A stretch of DNA of 39,384 nt from NCBI GenBank assembly GCA_938041635.1, contig CALIAD010000133.1, positions 1 through 39,384 on the forward strand. The letters are read 5' to 3'. How positions within the stretch are numbered: the stretch's first letter is position 1; each line of letters starts with the position of its first letter. Shown one piece after another: positions 17,287 through 25,344 of the stretch. A model generated the notes under the pieces. The model saw nothing but the letters and a program-made list of their open reading frames with translations, had not been told where the DNA came from and searched no databases. The position numbers were made by a program, and so were the translations under genes. This stretch comes from an uncultured Atopobium sp. (GTDB taxonomy: Bacteria; Actinomycetota; Coriobacteriia; Coriobacteriales; Atopobiaceae).

Positions 17287-17871
17287 ATGGGTCTTAAGTA
17301 TGAAACCGCACAATATGAGGCATCATACGGGGCAATTTCACAACTTCCTTCTCCAGAGACCCCAGAGGTGGCTTTTGTAGGCCGCTCAAACGTGGGAAAG
17401 TCTTCCCTCTTAAATAAACTTATTGGACGAAAACAGCTTGCACGAGTTTCAAGCGTTCCAGGTAAAACCGCTAATATCAACTTCTTTGATGTTGATGGCG
17501 TCAAATTTGTAGACTTGCCTGGATACGGATTTGCACGAGTTTCTCGCCAAGAAAAACAGCGCTGGGCAGACCTCATCGGTGGTTACTTTGAGCAAGAACG
17601 CAGCTTTAACCTGGTTATTAGTCTTGTTGATATCAGACACGAAGCTCAAAAGCTTGACCTGCAGATGATTAGCTTTCTTCAAGAGGCTGAGCTGCCCTTT
17701 GTAGTTGCGTTTACCAAGGCAGATAAAATTGCACGCGGCAAGCAAAATCAAGCCGCGGCCGCCCTGCGCAAGGCATTCAACATCACCCCTGAACAGGCCA
17801 TTATTACATCATCCGAGACCGGCCTGGGCATTGACGAGTTGCGCCGCCGCATTGAAGACGCAACTATCTAG
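17287..17871 (+). CDS. engB: Ribosome biogenesis GTP-binding protein EngB (YihA/YsxC)
   Basis: A 194-residue TRAFAC-class GTPase needed for assembly of the large ribosomal subunit. All G motifs are present: G1 GRSNVGKSS, G2 region SVPGKTANINF, G3 DLPGYGFA, G4 TKAD and G5 SSETGLG. Length is normal for the family. ATG 17287 has GGGAGG at four bases; ATG 17275 is in frame but that same GGGAGG would lie inside its coding region, so 17287 is preferred. The helicase gene follows seven bases after the stop, so the two are probably one transcript. Confidence 0.96.
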   Translation: MGLKYETAQYEASYGAISQLPSPETPEVAFVGRSNVGKSSLLNKLIGRKQLARVSSVPGKTANINFFDVDGVKFVDLPGYGFARVSRQEKQRWADLIGGYFEQERSFNLVISLVDIRHEAQKLDLQMISFLQEAELPFVVAFTKADKIARGKQNQAAAALRKAFNITPEQAIITSSETGLGIDELRRRIEDATI

Positions 17872-17878
17872 GAGCATC

Positions 17879-20068
17879 ATGGATCCAATCCACCAGCAAG
17901 AACAAGAGCATCTCTCCCACGTATACCAAAAACTTGTTGAGATTCGTGAGGATTTGGACACGACGCTCAATACTACGCAAAAAGATGCAGCTAGAGACCT
18001 TCGCCAGATGAGTGAAGAAATCCGTCCAGACTTTGGCGGAGCGGACGAAACCATCGAGACCCTTGCGGCCATTGAGACGCTCAACAGCGTTATTGATACG
18101 TACAACCAGTACCACGATTTTACTGTCGAGAAACTCGGTCGAGTCGAAATCCTCTTGAGGCAGCCTTACTTTGCCAAGGTCACGCTCAAGATGCGACCTG
18201 GACGTCCTTCTCGCGATGTATACATTGGTGCGGCGGGCATTACGGACAAAGACCGTACGCCGCTCATTGTTGACTGGCGCAGTCCCGTTGCCGAGACGTA
18301 TTACAACCAAGAGATGGGTACCACGTCATACCAGGTAGACGGCAAGAAAAGAACGGTTGAGCTGGAGCTTCGCCGACAGTTTGATATCACGCGCGACAAG
18401 CTGAACCTTTACTTTGACACAACGGTTGCCATTGAAGATTCTCTGCTGCTTGCCGCTCTGAAACGTCAGCACACCGAGAAGCTGCAGGCCATCACCGCAA
18501 CCATCCAGCGCGAACAAAACGTTGTGGTCAGGCACGAGGATGTGCCAGTTCTGCTGGTCAACGGTATTGCGGGCTCGGGCAAAACGTCCGTTTTGCTGCA
18601 GCGCATTGCGTACCTTCTGTACCAGCAGCGCACCACACTTACCGCAGATCAGGTATACCTGTTCACTCCTAACGAGATGTTTGGTCGCTACATCAACACT
18701 GTTTTGCCCAGCATGGGCGAGCACAATCCGCAGGTATTCACCTGGGATTCTTTCCTCAAAGCTTTGGGTCTTGCCGACCACGCATCGGGCGCTCACAACA
18801 ACCCCGATTCCCTGAAGAAGCTTGAGGAGCAACTTGCTTCGCTTGAGCTCTACGAGGACGATTTCAAGGCCATTTCTGTTGAAGGCACCACGCTTATTAA
18901 ACCAGCTCAGGTAGCTAGTTCCGTGGCAAAGTTCTCGCAATTTCCTGTGGGTCCGCGCCTCATTGCGCTTGCCAAAGACGAGCTCCACACCCGCCTGGAG
19001 CGCAGGCTTGGCCAGATGGCTCACAACGAAGAAATCCAAGAAGAGATGCTCTCCCTTGACGTTGAGCAGCAGCTTGAGGTCTTTGGCCGCACCATCAGCC
19101 CTTCCGACGAGGAAGAAGTCCTGGCGCGCACCCGCGAATTCCTCAACTGGCGCTTTGCCTCTGCCCACGAGGTCATCGAGTCCGCTTCCTGGCTGCGCAT
19201 CGACCGCATTGGCATGCGCATGCTCAACACCTCCGCGTTAAGCGGTGCCGAGTGCGTCTACCTGCGACTTCTTATCACAGGAGCTGGCGAGAAAAACGTC
19301 AAGTTTGTCATGATCGACGAGGTTCAGGATTATACCGAGACGCAGCTTATGGTGCTTGGAAAGTATTTCTCGCGAGCGCACTTTTTGCTTTTGGGTGACT
19401 CTAACCAGGCAATTTGGGAAGACACCGCAACGTTTGAGCAGATTGAGAAGATCTTTACCGCAACACACGGTGAGGGCGCCGTTTCTACCTGCAAGCTTCT
19501 GACCAGCTATCGCTCTTCTCCCGAGATTACCGCACTGTTTACCTCGCTTCTAAGTGAAGAAGAGCGTGGTCAGACAAGCTCCGTTCAGCGCGGCGGCAAA
19601 AAACCTGAGTTCTTTGAGGTGGTCGCTGACAACAAAGATACTGAGCGCGCCGAGTACCTGCAGACTATGAAGTCCCTTATTGAGCAGGCACAAGAGTTTG
19701 ACGGGCTGACCGCCATTGTGTGTACCGAGAAGTCTCGTGTTCGCTGGCTGGCCAAAAAGCTGGAGGGGTTATTTGCGGCGGACAGTGCTGCGGGCACGGA
19801 CGGTGCAGCGCAGAACGAGCCGCGCGGCGGCGTCAAGGTGCTCACCAGCCACGATTCCCTTCCCGCGAAGGGCGTTGTTCTTCTCGACCTTGCGCTGGCA
19901 AAGGGCCTTGAGTTTGATCAGGTCATCGTTGCCGATGCGCAAGAGGAAGTGTATAAAGCAGACGGAATTTCTCGCCGTAGGCTCTATACCGCCCTGTCGC
20001 GCGCGATGCATCACGTGATTGTGGTCTCTCAGGGAAAGATGACTTCGCTGCTCAGCAAATTGCTTTAA
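17879..20068 (+). CDS. HelD-type RNA polymerase recycling ATPase / superfamily 1 helicase
   Basis: A 729-residue UvrD-related protein. Residues 1-75 are a charged helical hairpin, which in HelD enters the RNA polymerase secondary channel. Residues 100-165 hold the RPGRPSRDVYIGAAG and VDWRSPVAETYY segments typical of HelD. Walker A is GIAGSGKT (229-236), followed by SVLLQRIAYLLY. Walker B is MIDEVQD (Asp480, Glu481), motif III LLGDSNQAIW, motif IV TSYRSSPEI and the C-terminal motif YTALSRAMHHV. HelD proteins free stalled RNA polymerase from nucleic acid rather than acting as classical helicases. Start ATG 17879 has GGAG at four bases; an upstream in-frame ATG at 17705 overlaps engB and has no site. 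In HelR-type members this protein can give rifampicin tolerance; that is not shown here. Confidence 0.9.
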   Translation: MDPIHQQEQEHLSHVYQKLVEIREDLDTTLNTTQKDAARDLRQMSEEIRPDFGGADETIETLAAIETLNSVIDTYNQYHDFTVEKLGRVEILLRQPYFAKVTLKMRPGRPSRDVYIGAAGITDKDRTPLIVDWRSPVAETYYNQEMGTTSYQVDGKKRTVELELRRQFDITRDKLNLYFDTTVAIEDSLLLAALKRQHTEKLQAITATIQREQNVVVRHEDVPVLLVNGIAGSGKTSVLLQRIAYLLYQQRTTLTADQVYLFTPNEMFGRYINTVLPSMGEHNPQVFTWDSFLKALGLADHASGAHNNPDSLKKLEEQLASLELYEDDFKAISVEGTTLIKPAQVASSVAKFSQFPVGPRLIALAKDELHTRLERRLGQMAHNEEIQEEMLSLDVEQQLEVFGRTISPSDEEEVLARTREFLNWRFASAHEVIESASWLRIDRIGMRMLNTSALSGAECVYLRLLITGAGEKNVKFVMIDEVQDYTETQLMVLGKYFSRAHFLLLGDSNQAIWEDTATFEQIEKIFTATHGEGAVSTCKLLTSYRSSPEITALFTSLLSEEERGQTSSVQRGGKKPEFFEVVADNKDTERAEYLQTMKSLIEQAQEFDGLTAIVCTEKSRVRWLAKKLEGLFAADSAAGTDGAAQNEPRGGVKVLTSHDSLPAKGVVLLDLALAKGLEFDQVIVADAQEEVYKADGISRRRLYTALSRAMHHVIVVSQGKMTSLLSKLL

Positions 20069-20080
20069 AAAAAGCAATTT
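20057..20080 (+). terminator. Candidate terminator hairpin at the helicase stop codon
   Basis: AAATTGCTTT and AAAGCAATTT form a perfect 10-bp stem with a four-base AAAA loop and include the TAA stop. A run of seven Ts follows ten bases later (20091-20097), further away than in a standard terminator. Confidence 0.5.
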
Positions 20081-20127
20081 CTACCTGCGATTTTTTTGAA
20101 ATTTACTGATTGAAGACGGCTAGTTCG

Positions 20128-20157
20128 GGTAAATGCTAGTCATCGATAACATTTACC
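20128..20157. promoter_or_regulatory. Inverted repeat overlapping the cupin gene leader
   Basis: GGTAAATG (20128-20135) and CATTTACC (20150-20157) are perfectly inverted around 14 bases, ending three bases before the GGAGG ribosome site of the cupin gene. It could be an operator or a leader hairpin that masks translation. No regulator can be named. Confidence 0.4.
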
Positions 20158-20170
20158 GTTGGAGGTTAGT

Positions 20171-20527
20171 ATGTCCGAAGAATTGATTCCTGGTGTCATG
20201 AAGAACATCGACGCAAAGACTGTAGTAACCCTTAAAGACCAGGTTGCATGCCTTCCTGGCCAGGTCATCAGCAAGACCCTTGCACAAAACGATGCTGTCA
20301 GTGTCACCCTTTTTGGTTTTGGCGCAGGCGAAGAGATTGCAAGCCACCGCGCGGGCGGCGACGCATTTGTCACCATTCTTGAGGGTCGCGCAAACATCAC
20401 CATCGATGACGACGTCTACAACCTTGAAGCTGGTCAGTCCATTGTGATGCCACTTGGTCATCCACATGCACTTGAGGCTCCAGAAGAGTTCAAGATGCTG
20501 CTGGTTGTTGTTTATCCGCAGAAATAA
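20171..20527 (+). CDS. Small single-domain cupin protein
   Basis: A 118-residue protein with one double-stranded beta-helix (cupin_2) domain. Motif 1 is visible around ASHRAGGDAFVTILEG: one His, and in place of the usual second His and Glu a Gly-Asp; Glu is in ILEG. Motif 2 is GQSIVMPLGHPHALEA. Metal binding is plausible through the His residues, but the set is incomplete. ATG 20171 has GGAGG at five bases; a TTG at 20159 in frame is rejected. Such proteins are often sensors or small-molecule binders; the ligand is unknown. It stands alone between the helicase and enolase genes. Confidence 0.85.
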   Translation: MSEELIPGVMKNIDAKTVVTLKDQVACLPGQVISKTLAQNDAVSVTLFGFGAGEEIASHRAGGDAFVTILEGRANITIDDDVYNLEAGQSIVMPLGHPHALEAPEEFKMLLVVVYPQK

Positions 20528-20565
20528 TTTATATATTTACTTCACAATTCCGCAGGTATTTTCTA

Positions 20566-20600
20566 TTTGGCCAGGTAGACAGCGTGTCTGCCTGGTCAAA
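20566..20600. other. 16-bp hairpin with three-base loop in the cupin-enolase gap
   Basis: TTTGGCCAGGTAGACA pairs with TGTCTGCCTGGTCAAA along its full length, with two G-U wobbles in the RNA and a GCG loop. It lacks a T run, so it may be a transcript-end stabiliser or protein site rather than a classical terminator. The end of its right arm is repeated in tandem just downstream. Confidence 0.6.
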
Positions 20601-20650
20601 TACTATCTCTTCCTGGTCAAATAGTATCTCTGCCCAGCCAAATAGTATGT
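20588..20650. repeat. Tandem 21-bp repeat, 3 copies, upstream of enolase
   Basis: Units 20588-20608, 20609-20629 and 20630-20650, with consensus core CCTGGTCAAATAGTATCT; the third unit is the most diverged. It starts inside the right arm of the hairpin at 20566-20600 and ends 34 bases before the putative enolase -10 box. Confidence 0.8.
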
Positions 20651-20660
20651 ATAATTACAA

Positions 20661-20689
20661 TACACACCTCATAACAGAATGGGTATACT
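20661..20689 (+). promoter_or_regulatory. Probable enolase promoter
   Basis: TATACT (20684-20689) is a good -10 box. At a 17-base spacing lies TACACA (20661-20666), a weak -35. The start codon is about 50 bases further on. Confidence 0.4.
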
Positions 20690-20739
20690 AATTATGTCTG
20701 TGCAATCAGCAAAATGTTAAACCTAAAGAAAGGTGAGCT

Positions 20740-22029
20740 ATGAGCCAGATTTTTGATGTTCACGCACGTGAGGTCCTCGATTCCCGTGGCAATCCAACCG
20801 TTGAGGTTGAGGTTGTTCTTGACGACGGCTCCTTTGGTCGTGCAATCGTTCCTTCCGGCGCTTCTACCGGTGAGTTCGAGGCTGTAGAGCTTCGCGACGG
20901 CGACAAGAGCCGTTACCTGGGCAAGGGCGTTCTGAAGGCAGTCGAGCACGTCAACACTGAGATCCGCGACCTTGTTATTGGTTGGGATGCAGAGGATCAG
21001 CGCGGCCTTGACCTCGCTATGATCAAGCTTGACGGCACTCCAAACAAGGGTCGCCTCGGCGCAAACGCTATTCTCGGCGTTTCTCTTGCTGTTGCTCACG
21101 CTGCAGCTGCTTCTGCTGAGCTTCCACTTTACGCTTACCTCGGTGGCGCAAACGCTCACACTCTTCCTGTTCCTATGATGAACGTCCTCAACGGTGGCGT
21201 CCACGCTGACAACAACGTTGACTTCCAGGAGTTCATGATTATGCCTGTTGGTGCTCCTGACTTCACCACCGCTCTTCGCTGGTGCGCACAGGTTTACCAC
21301 ACCCTCAAGGACACTCTGAAGTCCCAGGGCCTCAACACCGGCGTTGGTGACGAGGGCGGCTTTGCTCCAGACCTTAAGTCCAACGAGGAGCCACTTGAGC
21401 TTCTTTCCGAGGCTGTTCAGGCTGCTGGCTTTGAGCTTGGCAAGGACTTCCGCTTTGCTATGGACCCAGCTTCTTCTGAGTTCTATAACAAGGAGACTGG
21501 CAAGTATGACCTCAAGGGCGAGGGTCGCTCCCTTACCTCCGAGGAAATGGTTGCTTATTACGAGGAAATGGTCGAGAAGTTCCCAATCGTCTCCATCGAG
21601 GACGGCCTTGCAGAGGAGGACTGGGACGGTTGGAAGGTCCTTACCCAGCGTCTGGGCAAGAAGATCCAGCTCGTCGGCGACGACCTCTTTGTTACCAACA
21701 CTCAGCGCCTTAAGAAGGGCATTGAGGTTCATGCTGGTAACTCCATCCTCATCAAGGTCAACCAGATTGGTACCCTGACCGAGTCCCTCGAGGCTATCGA
21801 GATGGCTAAGCGCGCAGGTTACACCGCAGTTGTCTCCCACCGTTCCGGCGAGACCGAGGACACCACCATTGCTGACCTTGTTGTTGCAACCAACGCTGGT
21901 CAGATCAAGACTGGTGCACCTGCTCGTACCGAGCGTGTTGCTAAGTACAACCAGCTTCTCCGCATCGAGGACGACCTCGCTGAGGGTGCTGAGTACCTGG
22001 GCATGGACGCTTTCTACAACCTTCGCTAA
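20740..22029 (+). CDS. eno: Enolase (phosphopyruvate hydratase)
   Basis: A 429-residue glycolytic enzyme interconverting 2-phosphoglycerate and phosphoenolpyruvate. Hallmarks include the N-terminal AREVLDSRGNPTVEVEV, the loop PSGASTGEFEAVELRD, GDEGGFAPDL with catalytic Glu, SIEDGLAEEDWDGW and GDDLFVTN with metal ligands, and ILIKVNQIGTLTES with catalytic Lys339. SHRSGETEDT and the RSGE-TE loop complete the active site. ATG 20740 is preceded by AAAGGTGA at three bases. Strongly biased codon use (GGC, AAG, GAG, CTT/CTC) fits high expression. A strong terminator follows at 22107-22138. Confidence 0.98.
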   Translation: MSQIFDVHAREVLDSRGNPTVEVEVVLDDGSFGRAIVPSGASTGEFEAVELRDGDKSRYLGKGVLKAVEHVNTEIRDLVIGWDAEDQRGLDLAMIKLDGTPNKGRLGANAILGVSLAVAHAAAASAELPLYAYLGGANAHTLPVPMMNVLNGGVHADNNVDFQEFMIMPVGAPDFTTALRWCAQVYHTLKDTLKSQGLNTGVGDEGGFAPDLKSNEEPLELLSEAVQAAGFELGKDFRFAMDPASSEFYNKETGKYDLKGEGRSLTSEEMVAYYEEMVEKFPIVSIEDGLAEEDWDGWKVLTQRLGKKIQLVGDDLFVTNTQRLKKGIEVHAGNSILIKVNQIGTLTESLEAIEMAKRAGYTAVVSHRSGETEDTTIADLVVATNAGQIKTGAPARTERVAKYNQLLRIEDDLAEGAEYLGMDAFYNLR

Positions 22030-22106
22030 ACCCGCAGGTTGTGGGCTAGACGGCGTGCGTCCGGCCCGACCGAGCTGCAACGTCGTTTAGGCTGCTAGAA
22101 GCTACG

Positions 22107-22138
22107 AAGCCGCATCTCATTTGAGGTGCGGCTTTTTT
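22107..22138 (+). terminator. Rho-independent terminator of enolase
   Basis: AAGCCGCATCTC pairs with GAGGTGCGGCTT (one G-U) and is followed by TTTTTT. It is about 80 bases after the stop codon. Confidence 0.93.
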
Positions 22139-22195
22139 GTGCGCGCGGGTGCTGCGCGGGCGCTGCGGCACGAACGTCGGGGGCGGTGCGGGTCC

Positions 22196-22243
22196 GGGTG
22201 CGAGTGCGGGTCTGGGAACGGGTGCGAGTGTGGGTCTGGGAAC
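22196..22243. repeat. Tandem 24-bp GC-rich repeat, 2 copies plus a diverged flank
   Basis: Units 22196-22219 and 22220-22243 differ at one position (core GGGTGCGAGTG, then GGGTCTGGGAAC). A diverged partial unit precedes them from about 22179. Confidence 0.8.
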
Positions 22244-22338
22244 GACTGCGTGAACTGCGGGTTTCTCGCCACGTCCGATGTTTGTAGCAGGTGTAAGGAT
22301 CCCGTAGGCGCATCCGAACCTAGTTTGAAACACCCGAA

Positions 22339-22465
22339 CACACCTATGTCGGATAATCTGCCGAAAATGCGTATACATTTCGTTGAAAATACTTATCTCA
22401 TGCAGAATATCGTTATTAGATGTGTTTTTTATCCTTGATTTTGCAGATTATCCGACATAGATGTG
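22339..22465. repeat. Long inverted repeat (23-bp arms) around 81 AT-rich bases
   Basis: Arms 22339-22361 and 22443-22465 are inverted and match at 22 of 23 positions (core CTATGTCGGATAATCTGC against GCAGATTATCCGACATAG). Inside the loop, at about 22400-22426, is a third, diverged copy in the same direction as the right arm, sharing TAGATGTGTTT. Confidence 0.85.
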
Positions 22466-22737
22466 TTTGCTTAACTCTGAAATTAAGGGTAATTAAATCT
22501 TTGATATATCTTCATTCATAATTATGTATATCAGATAGAAATTATGCATAATAGTGAATTGAGCGTACGTGATTAAATTCAAATTCTATAACCAAAGCTG
22601 CTCCACGATGTATTTGGGCTATTGAGTCTGGTTTTATCTGCAGTTTTTTGAGGATGTTCCGTCAGTCGATATAACGGCACCGCAGCATCCCACCGCGGTT
22701 ATACTTGATATGTCAACTCTCAAGAATCCGAGGCGCC

Positions 22738-24045
22738 ATGAACACCACATCAGAGCATGTAATACGCACAATCCTGGTTGGACAGTCGGGCGGGCCGACT
22801 GCAGCCATCAATGCATCGCTTGCGGGTGTTATTCGCGCAGCTCACGCCCAGGGCCTCCGAGTGCTCGGGATGCGCAACGGAATCCAGGGATTTCTTGAGG
22901 GCGGCGTCGTTGATCTGGTGGAAGCACTTGAACTTACAGCGTCTGAATCCGGATCGTCCAACCACGCATCCACAAATCCTGGCGAGAAGAACCTCCAGCT
23001 CCTAAGGAAAACGCCATCAAGCTGGCTGGGTAGCTGCCGCTTTAAGCTGCCGGAGCTTGCTGACAACTCAGAATCCGCAGCCATCTCCCCTATCTACCAG
23101 CAGATTGATGCGCAGCTCAAGAAATACCAGGTAGATGCCGTGCTTTACATCGGCGGAAACGATTCCATGGACACAACGGACAAGTTGTCTCGATACTTTG
23201 CCCAGGTAGACAGTGCCGTTCGCGTTGTAGGCGTGCCAAAAACCATCGACAACGACCTCGAGGGCACCGATCACACCCCCGGCTTTGGCAGCGCAGCGCG
23301 ATTCGTGGCATCCGTAACCGCCGAGCTCACCCGCGACGGCGGCGTCTACAACAGCAAAAACGTCACGTTTATCGAAGCCATGGGTCGCGACGCAGGCTGG
23401 CTCACGGCGGTTGGTGCACTGGCGCAAGATATTTGCGGAACCGCCCCAGACTTTGTCCTTCTGCCCGAGATTCCGCTCGATGAACACACACTACTTTCCG
23501 CCATTGAACAGCGACTTCGAGAGAAAAACAACGTAGTCGTGGTAGTCAGCGAGGGCGTCCATCACGCAGATGGTAGTTTCCTTTTTGATGCAAATTCTGT
23601 TGCAATTGATACGTTTGGACACCTTGCAGCTCAATCCGGAACAGCACAATACTTGTCGCAGCTAGCCAAGGATCAGCTGGGCGTAAAGTCTCGCGGTATT
23701 GAACTCAATACGCTGCAACGCTGTGCTTCGCATGCTGCCAGCAAAGTTGATTTAGACGAAGCGGAGGCGCTGGGAACAGCAGGAGTTGAAGCTGTTCTCC
23801 AAGGTAAAACGGGTGTTATGGTTGGCGTGCAGCGAACTTCAGATACGCCTTATGCTACAGAAATTCACACGACCCCTGTCGCCGACGTTGCTAACAAGGT
23901 AAAGCTTGTACCTCGAGAAATGATTTCCAAGGACGGCTTCAATGTTACCGACGCCGCCCTGACCTACCTGCGTCCTCTTGTCGCAGGCATGGAGGAGCCG
24001 ATTTCTACCGATGGACTTCCCCGTTTTCTTGCGGAGCTATCGTAG
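22738..24045 (+). CDS. 6-phosphofructokinase, pyrophosphate-dependent type
   Basis: A 435-residue phosphofructokinase phosphorylating fructose 6-phosphate in glycolysis. The start of the fold is VGQSGGPTAAINASLAG (14-30). The phosphate-donor pocket reads GGNDS (139-143) and VPKTIDND (166-173). In this family an Asp in GG-DS together with Lys before TIDND marks use of pyrophosphate instead of ATP, which normally has Gly and no such Lys. FIEAMGRDAGWLT, LPEIPLDE and VVVSEGVHH also fit. ATG 22738 has GAGG at four bases; a TTG at 22705 is in frame but is not preferred. Donor choice is inferred from the two residues. It ends five bases before a 39-bp tandem repeat. Confidence 0.93.
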   Translation: MNTTSEHVIRTILVGQSGGPTAAINASLAGVIRAAHAQGLRVLGMRNGIQGFLEGGVVDLVEALELTASESGSSNHASTNPGEKNLQLLRKTPSSWLGSCRFKLPELADNSESAAISPIYQQIDAQLKKYQVDAVLYIGGNDSMDTTDKLSRYFAQVDSAVRVVGVPKTIDNDLEGTDHTPGFGSAARFVASVTAELTRDGGVYNSKNVTFIEAMGRDAGWLTAVGALAQDICGTAPDFVLLPEIPLDEHTLLSAIEQRLREKNNVVVVVSEGVHHADGSFLFDANSVAIDTFGHLAAQSGTAQYLSQLAKDQLGVKSRGIELNTLQRCASHAASKVDLDEAEALGTAGVEAVLQGKTGVMVGVQRTSDTPYATEIHTTPVADVANKVKLVPREMISKDGFNVTDAALTYLRPLVAGMEEPISTDGLPRFLAELS

Positions 24046-24050
24046 GGATT

Positions 24051-24206
24051 CGTTGCGGACGCGACAGTGCCGCGCGGACGCGTGCGACCCGTTGCGGACG
24101 CGACAGTGCCGTGTGGACGCGTGCAATCCGTGGCGGACGCGACGATGCCGTGTGGACGCGTGCAATCCGTGGCGGACGCGACGACGCCGTGCGGACGCGA
24201 CGCTTC
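24051..24206. repeat. Tandem 39-bp GC-rich repeat, 4 copies
   Basis: Units 24051-24089, 24090-24128, 24129-24167 and 24168-24206. Units 1-3 each contain GCGGACGCGAC and a second GGACGCGTGC; unit 4 diverges at its end. It lies between the converging phosphofructokinase and murB genes. 39 is a multiple of three, so an open frame with a 13-residue repeat exists across it, but without a ribosome site. Confidence 0.9.
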
Positions 24207-24232
24207 GTCGGACGCGCGTGACGCGCAGCTCG

Positions 24233-25159
24233 CTACTCTCCGAGGAACCTTACCTCTGGGTGAAGCTCGACATCAAACTGGCGCTTGACCTCGGCTTGAA
24301 CATGCTCGATAACCGCATGAACCTCAGCAGCGGTAGCGTTATCGTAGTTGACCACAAAACCAGCATGCTTATCGGAAACACCGGCGCCGCCAAAACGATA
24401 GCCTTTAAGACCAGCATCGGTAACAAGCTTGCCTACAAAGTGACCCTCAGGACGCTTGAAAGTTGAACCAGCGGAAGGCAGCTCAAGAGGCTGCTTTTCC
24501 TCGCGAGCGCGCGTAAATTCTTCCATCTTTTCACGGATTTTCTCGCCATCCGCACGATGAAGATTGAACGTGGCAGAAAGCACAATCATGCCCTCATCAG
24601 CGATTCTGCTGTGACGATAACCCAGGTCAAGCTCGGAAGCGTCCAGCGTAGCAAAAGTGCCATCGGCGAGAAGAACGCGGACGGATTTGAGCACGTCAGC
24701 GATGCAGCCGTCGTAAGCACCTGCGTTCATGAAGCATGCGCCACCCACAGAGCCTGGGATGCCGCACGCAAACTCCAGTCCAGAAAGGTCCAGCTCACAG
24801 GCCATCTCGGACGCCTCTTTGAGGCCAACGCCGGCCTGACAGATCATCTCGGTATCGTCGATGCTAACGCCGGTGAGCCCGTCGGCAACAGCAATGATCA
24901 CACCACGATATCCCGCATCAGAAACAAGCAGGTCAGAGCCATAACCGAGAATAAAATAAGGAGCTTCTGCGTCTTTAACCGCAAGGAGAATCTCTTTAAC
25001 CTCATCGGGATCATCAGGGATGACATAGAGATCCGCAGGTCCACCCACTTTAAAGGTGGTGTGCTCGCTCATTGGCTCGTCTACCAGGACGTTCTCTTCT
25101 CCAACAATCGAGCAAAGCTTTCCGGCCAGGCTTTGTAAGTCATAGCCACTTTCAGACAT
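24233..25159 (-). CDS. murB: UDP-N-acetylenolpyruvoylglucosamine reductase
   Basis: A 308-residue FAD enzyme reducing UDP-GlcNAc-enolpyruvate to UDP-MurNAc for peptidoglycan. It shows HTTFKVGGPADLYV (33-46), the FAD loop GYGSDLLVSDAGYRG (72-86), GIPGSVGGACFMNAGAY (133-149), and YRHSR (181-185). The catalytic Ser232 is in SAGSTFKRP, and the catalytic Glu302 is in HPEVRFLG. The FAD loop has Asp where most family members have Asn (G-GSN-LV). The size and the SAGSTFKRP form are those of type II enzymes. ATG 25159 has AAGGAG at eight bases. It is transcribed towards the phosphofructokinase gene, with the 39-bp repeats between the two. Confidence 0.96.
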   Translation of the reverse strand: MSESGYDLQSLAGKLCSIVGEENVLVDEPMSEHTTFKVGGPADLYVIPDDPDEVKEILLAVKDAEAPYFILGYGSDLLVSDAGYRGVIIAVADGLTGVSIDDTEMICQAGVGLKEASEMACELDLSGLEFACGIPGSVGGACFMNAGAYDGCIADVLKSVRVLLADGTFATLDASELDLGYRHSRIADEGMIVLSATFNLHRADGEKIREKMEEFTRAREEKQPLELPSAGSTFKRPEGHFVGKLVTDAGLKGYRFGGAGVSDKHAGFVVNYDNATAAEVHAVIEHVQAEVKRQFDVELHPEVRFLGE

Positions 25160-25202
25160 GTAACACGCTCCTTAGTAAGTTACTTTTTATAGTTTATCGC
25201 AA

Positions 25203-25290
25203 GCGAGAAAAACGTGGCGTTGAGGCGAGAAAATCACGTCATTAGGCCGAGAAAATCACGGTTTTGGTGCAAGAAAATCACGACACTAGG
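25203..25290. repeat. Tandem ~22-bp repeat, 4 diverged copies, derived from the GGCGAGAA motif
   Basis: Units 25203-25224, 25225-25245, 25246-25268 and 25269-25290 share GCGAGAAAATCACG in diverging forms. The unit contains the octamer that is over-represented across the window; only one copy of the octamer (25224-25231) is exact. It lies between the divergent murB and the riboflavin transporter operon. Confidence 0.75.
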
Positions 25291-25344
25291 ACCAAAAACG
25301 GTTTCTTTTGCAATTCTGTCAAAGAAATGTCCATCCCGTTTTAC

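Larger units (their letters stand above)
22139..22737. other. Long non-coding stretch between enolase and phosphofructokinase
   Basis: No gene is supported. From about 22140 to 22300 the DNA is very GC-rich and repetitive; from about 22330 to 22600 it turns strongly AT-rich and carries a long inverted repeat; the promoter of the downstream gene probably lies at the end (TATACT at about 22697). The abrupt change in composition suggests a patch of different origin, but no transposase remnant could be read in any frame. Confidence 0.6.

Noticed and set aside
20692..22080. Open frame of 462 codons on the minus strand opposite enolase
   Set aside because: It is a shadow of the enolase frame caused by strongly biased codons; the protein resembles nothing, and enolase is certain on the + strand.
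22121..22438. Open frame rich in Gly/Cys across the GC-rich repeats after enolase
   Set aside because: It starts inside the enolase terminator and is low complexity from the tandem repeats; no ribosome site.
24051..24206. Possible CRISPR array
   Set aside because: The 39-bp units are directly adjacent with no unique spacers, and there are no cas genes in the window.
24067..24288. Open frame across the 39-bp repeats encoding a 13-residue repeat (PCGRVQSVADAT type)
   Set aside because: The period is a multiple of three, so any open frame repeats; there is no ribosome site and it runs into the murB 3' end.
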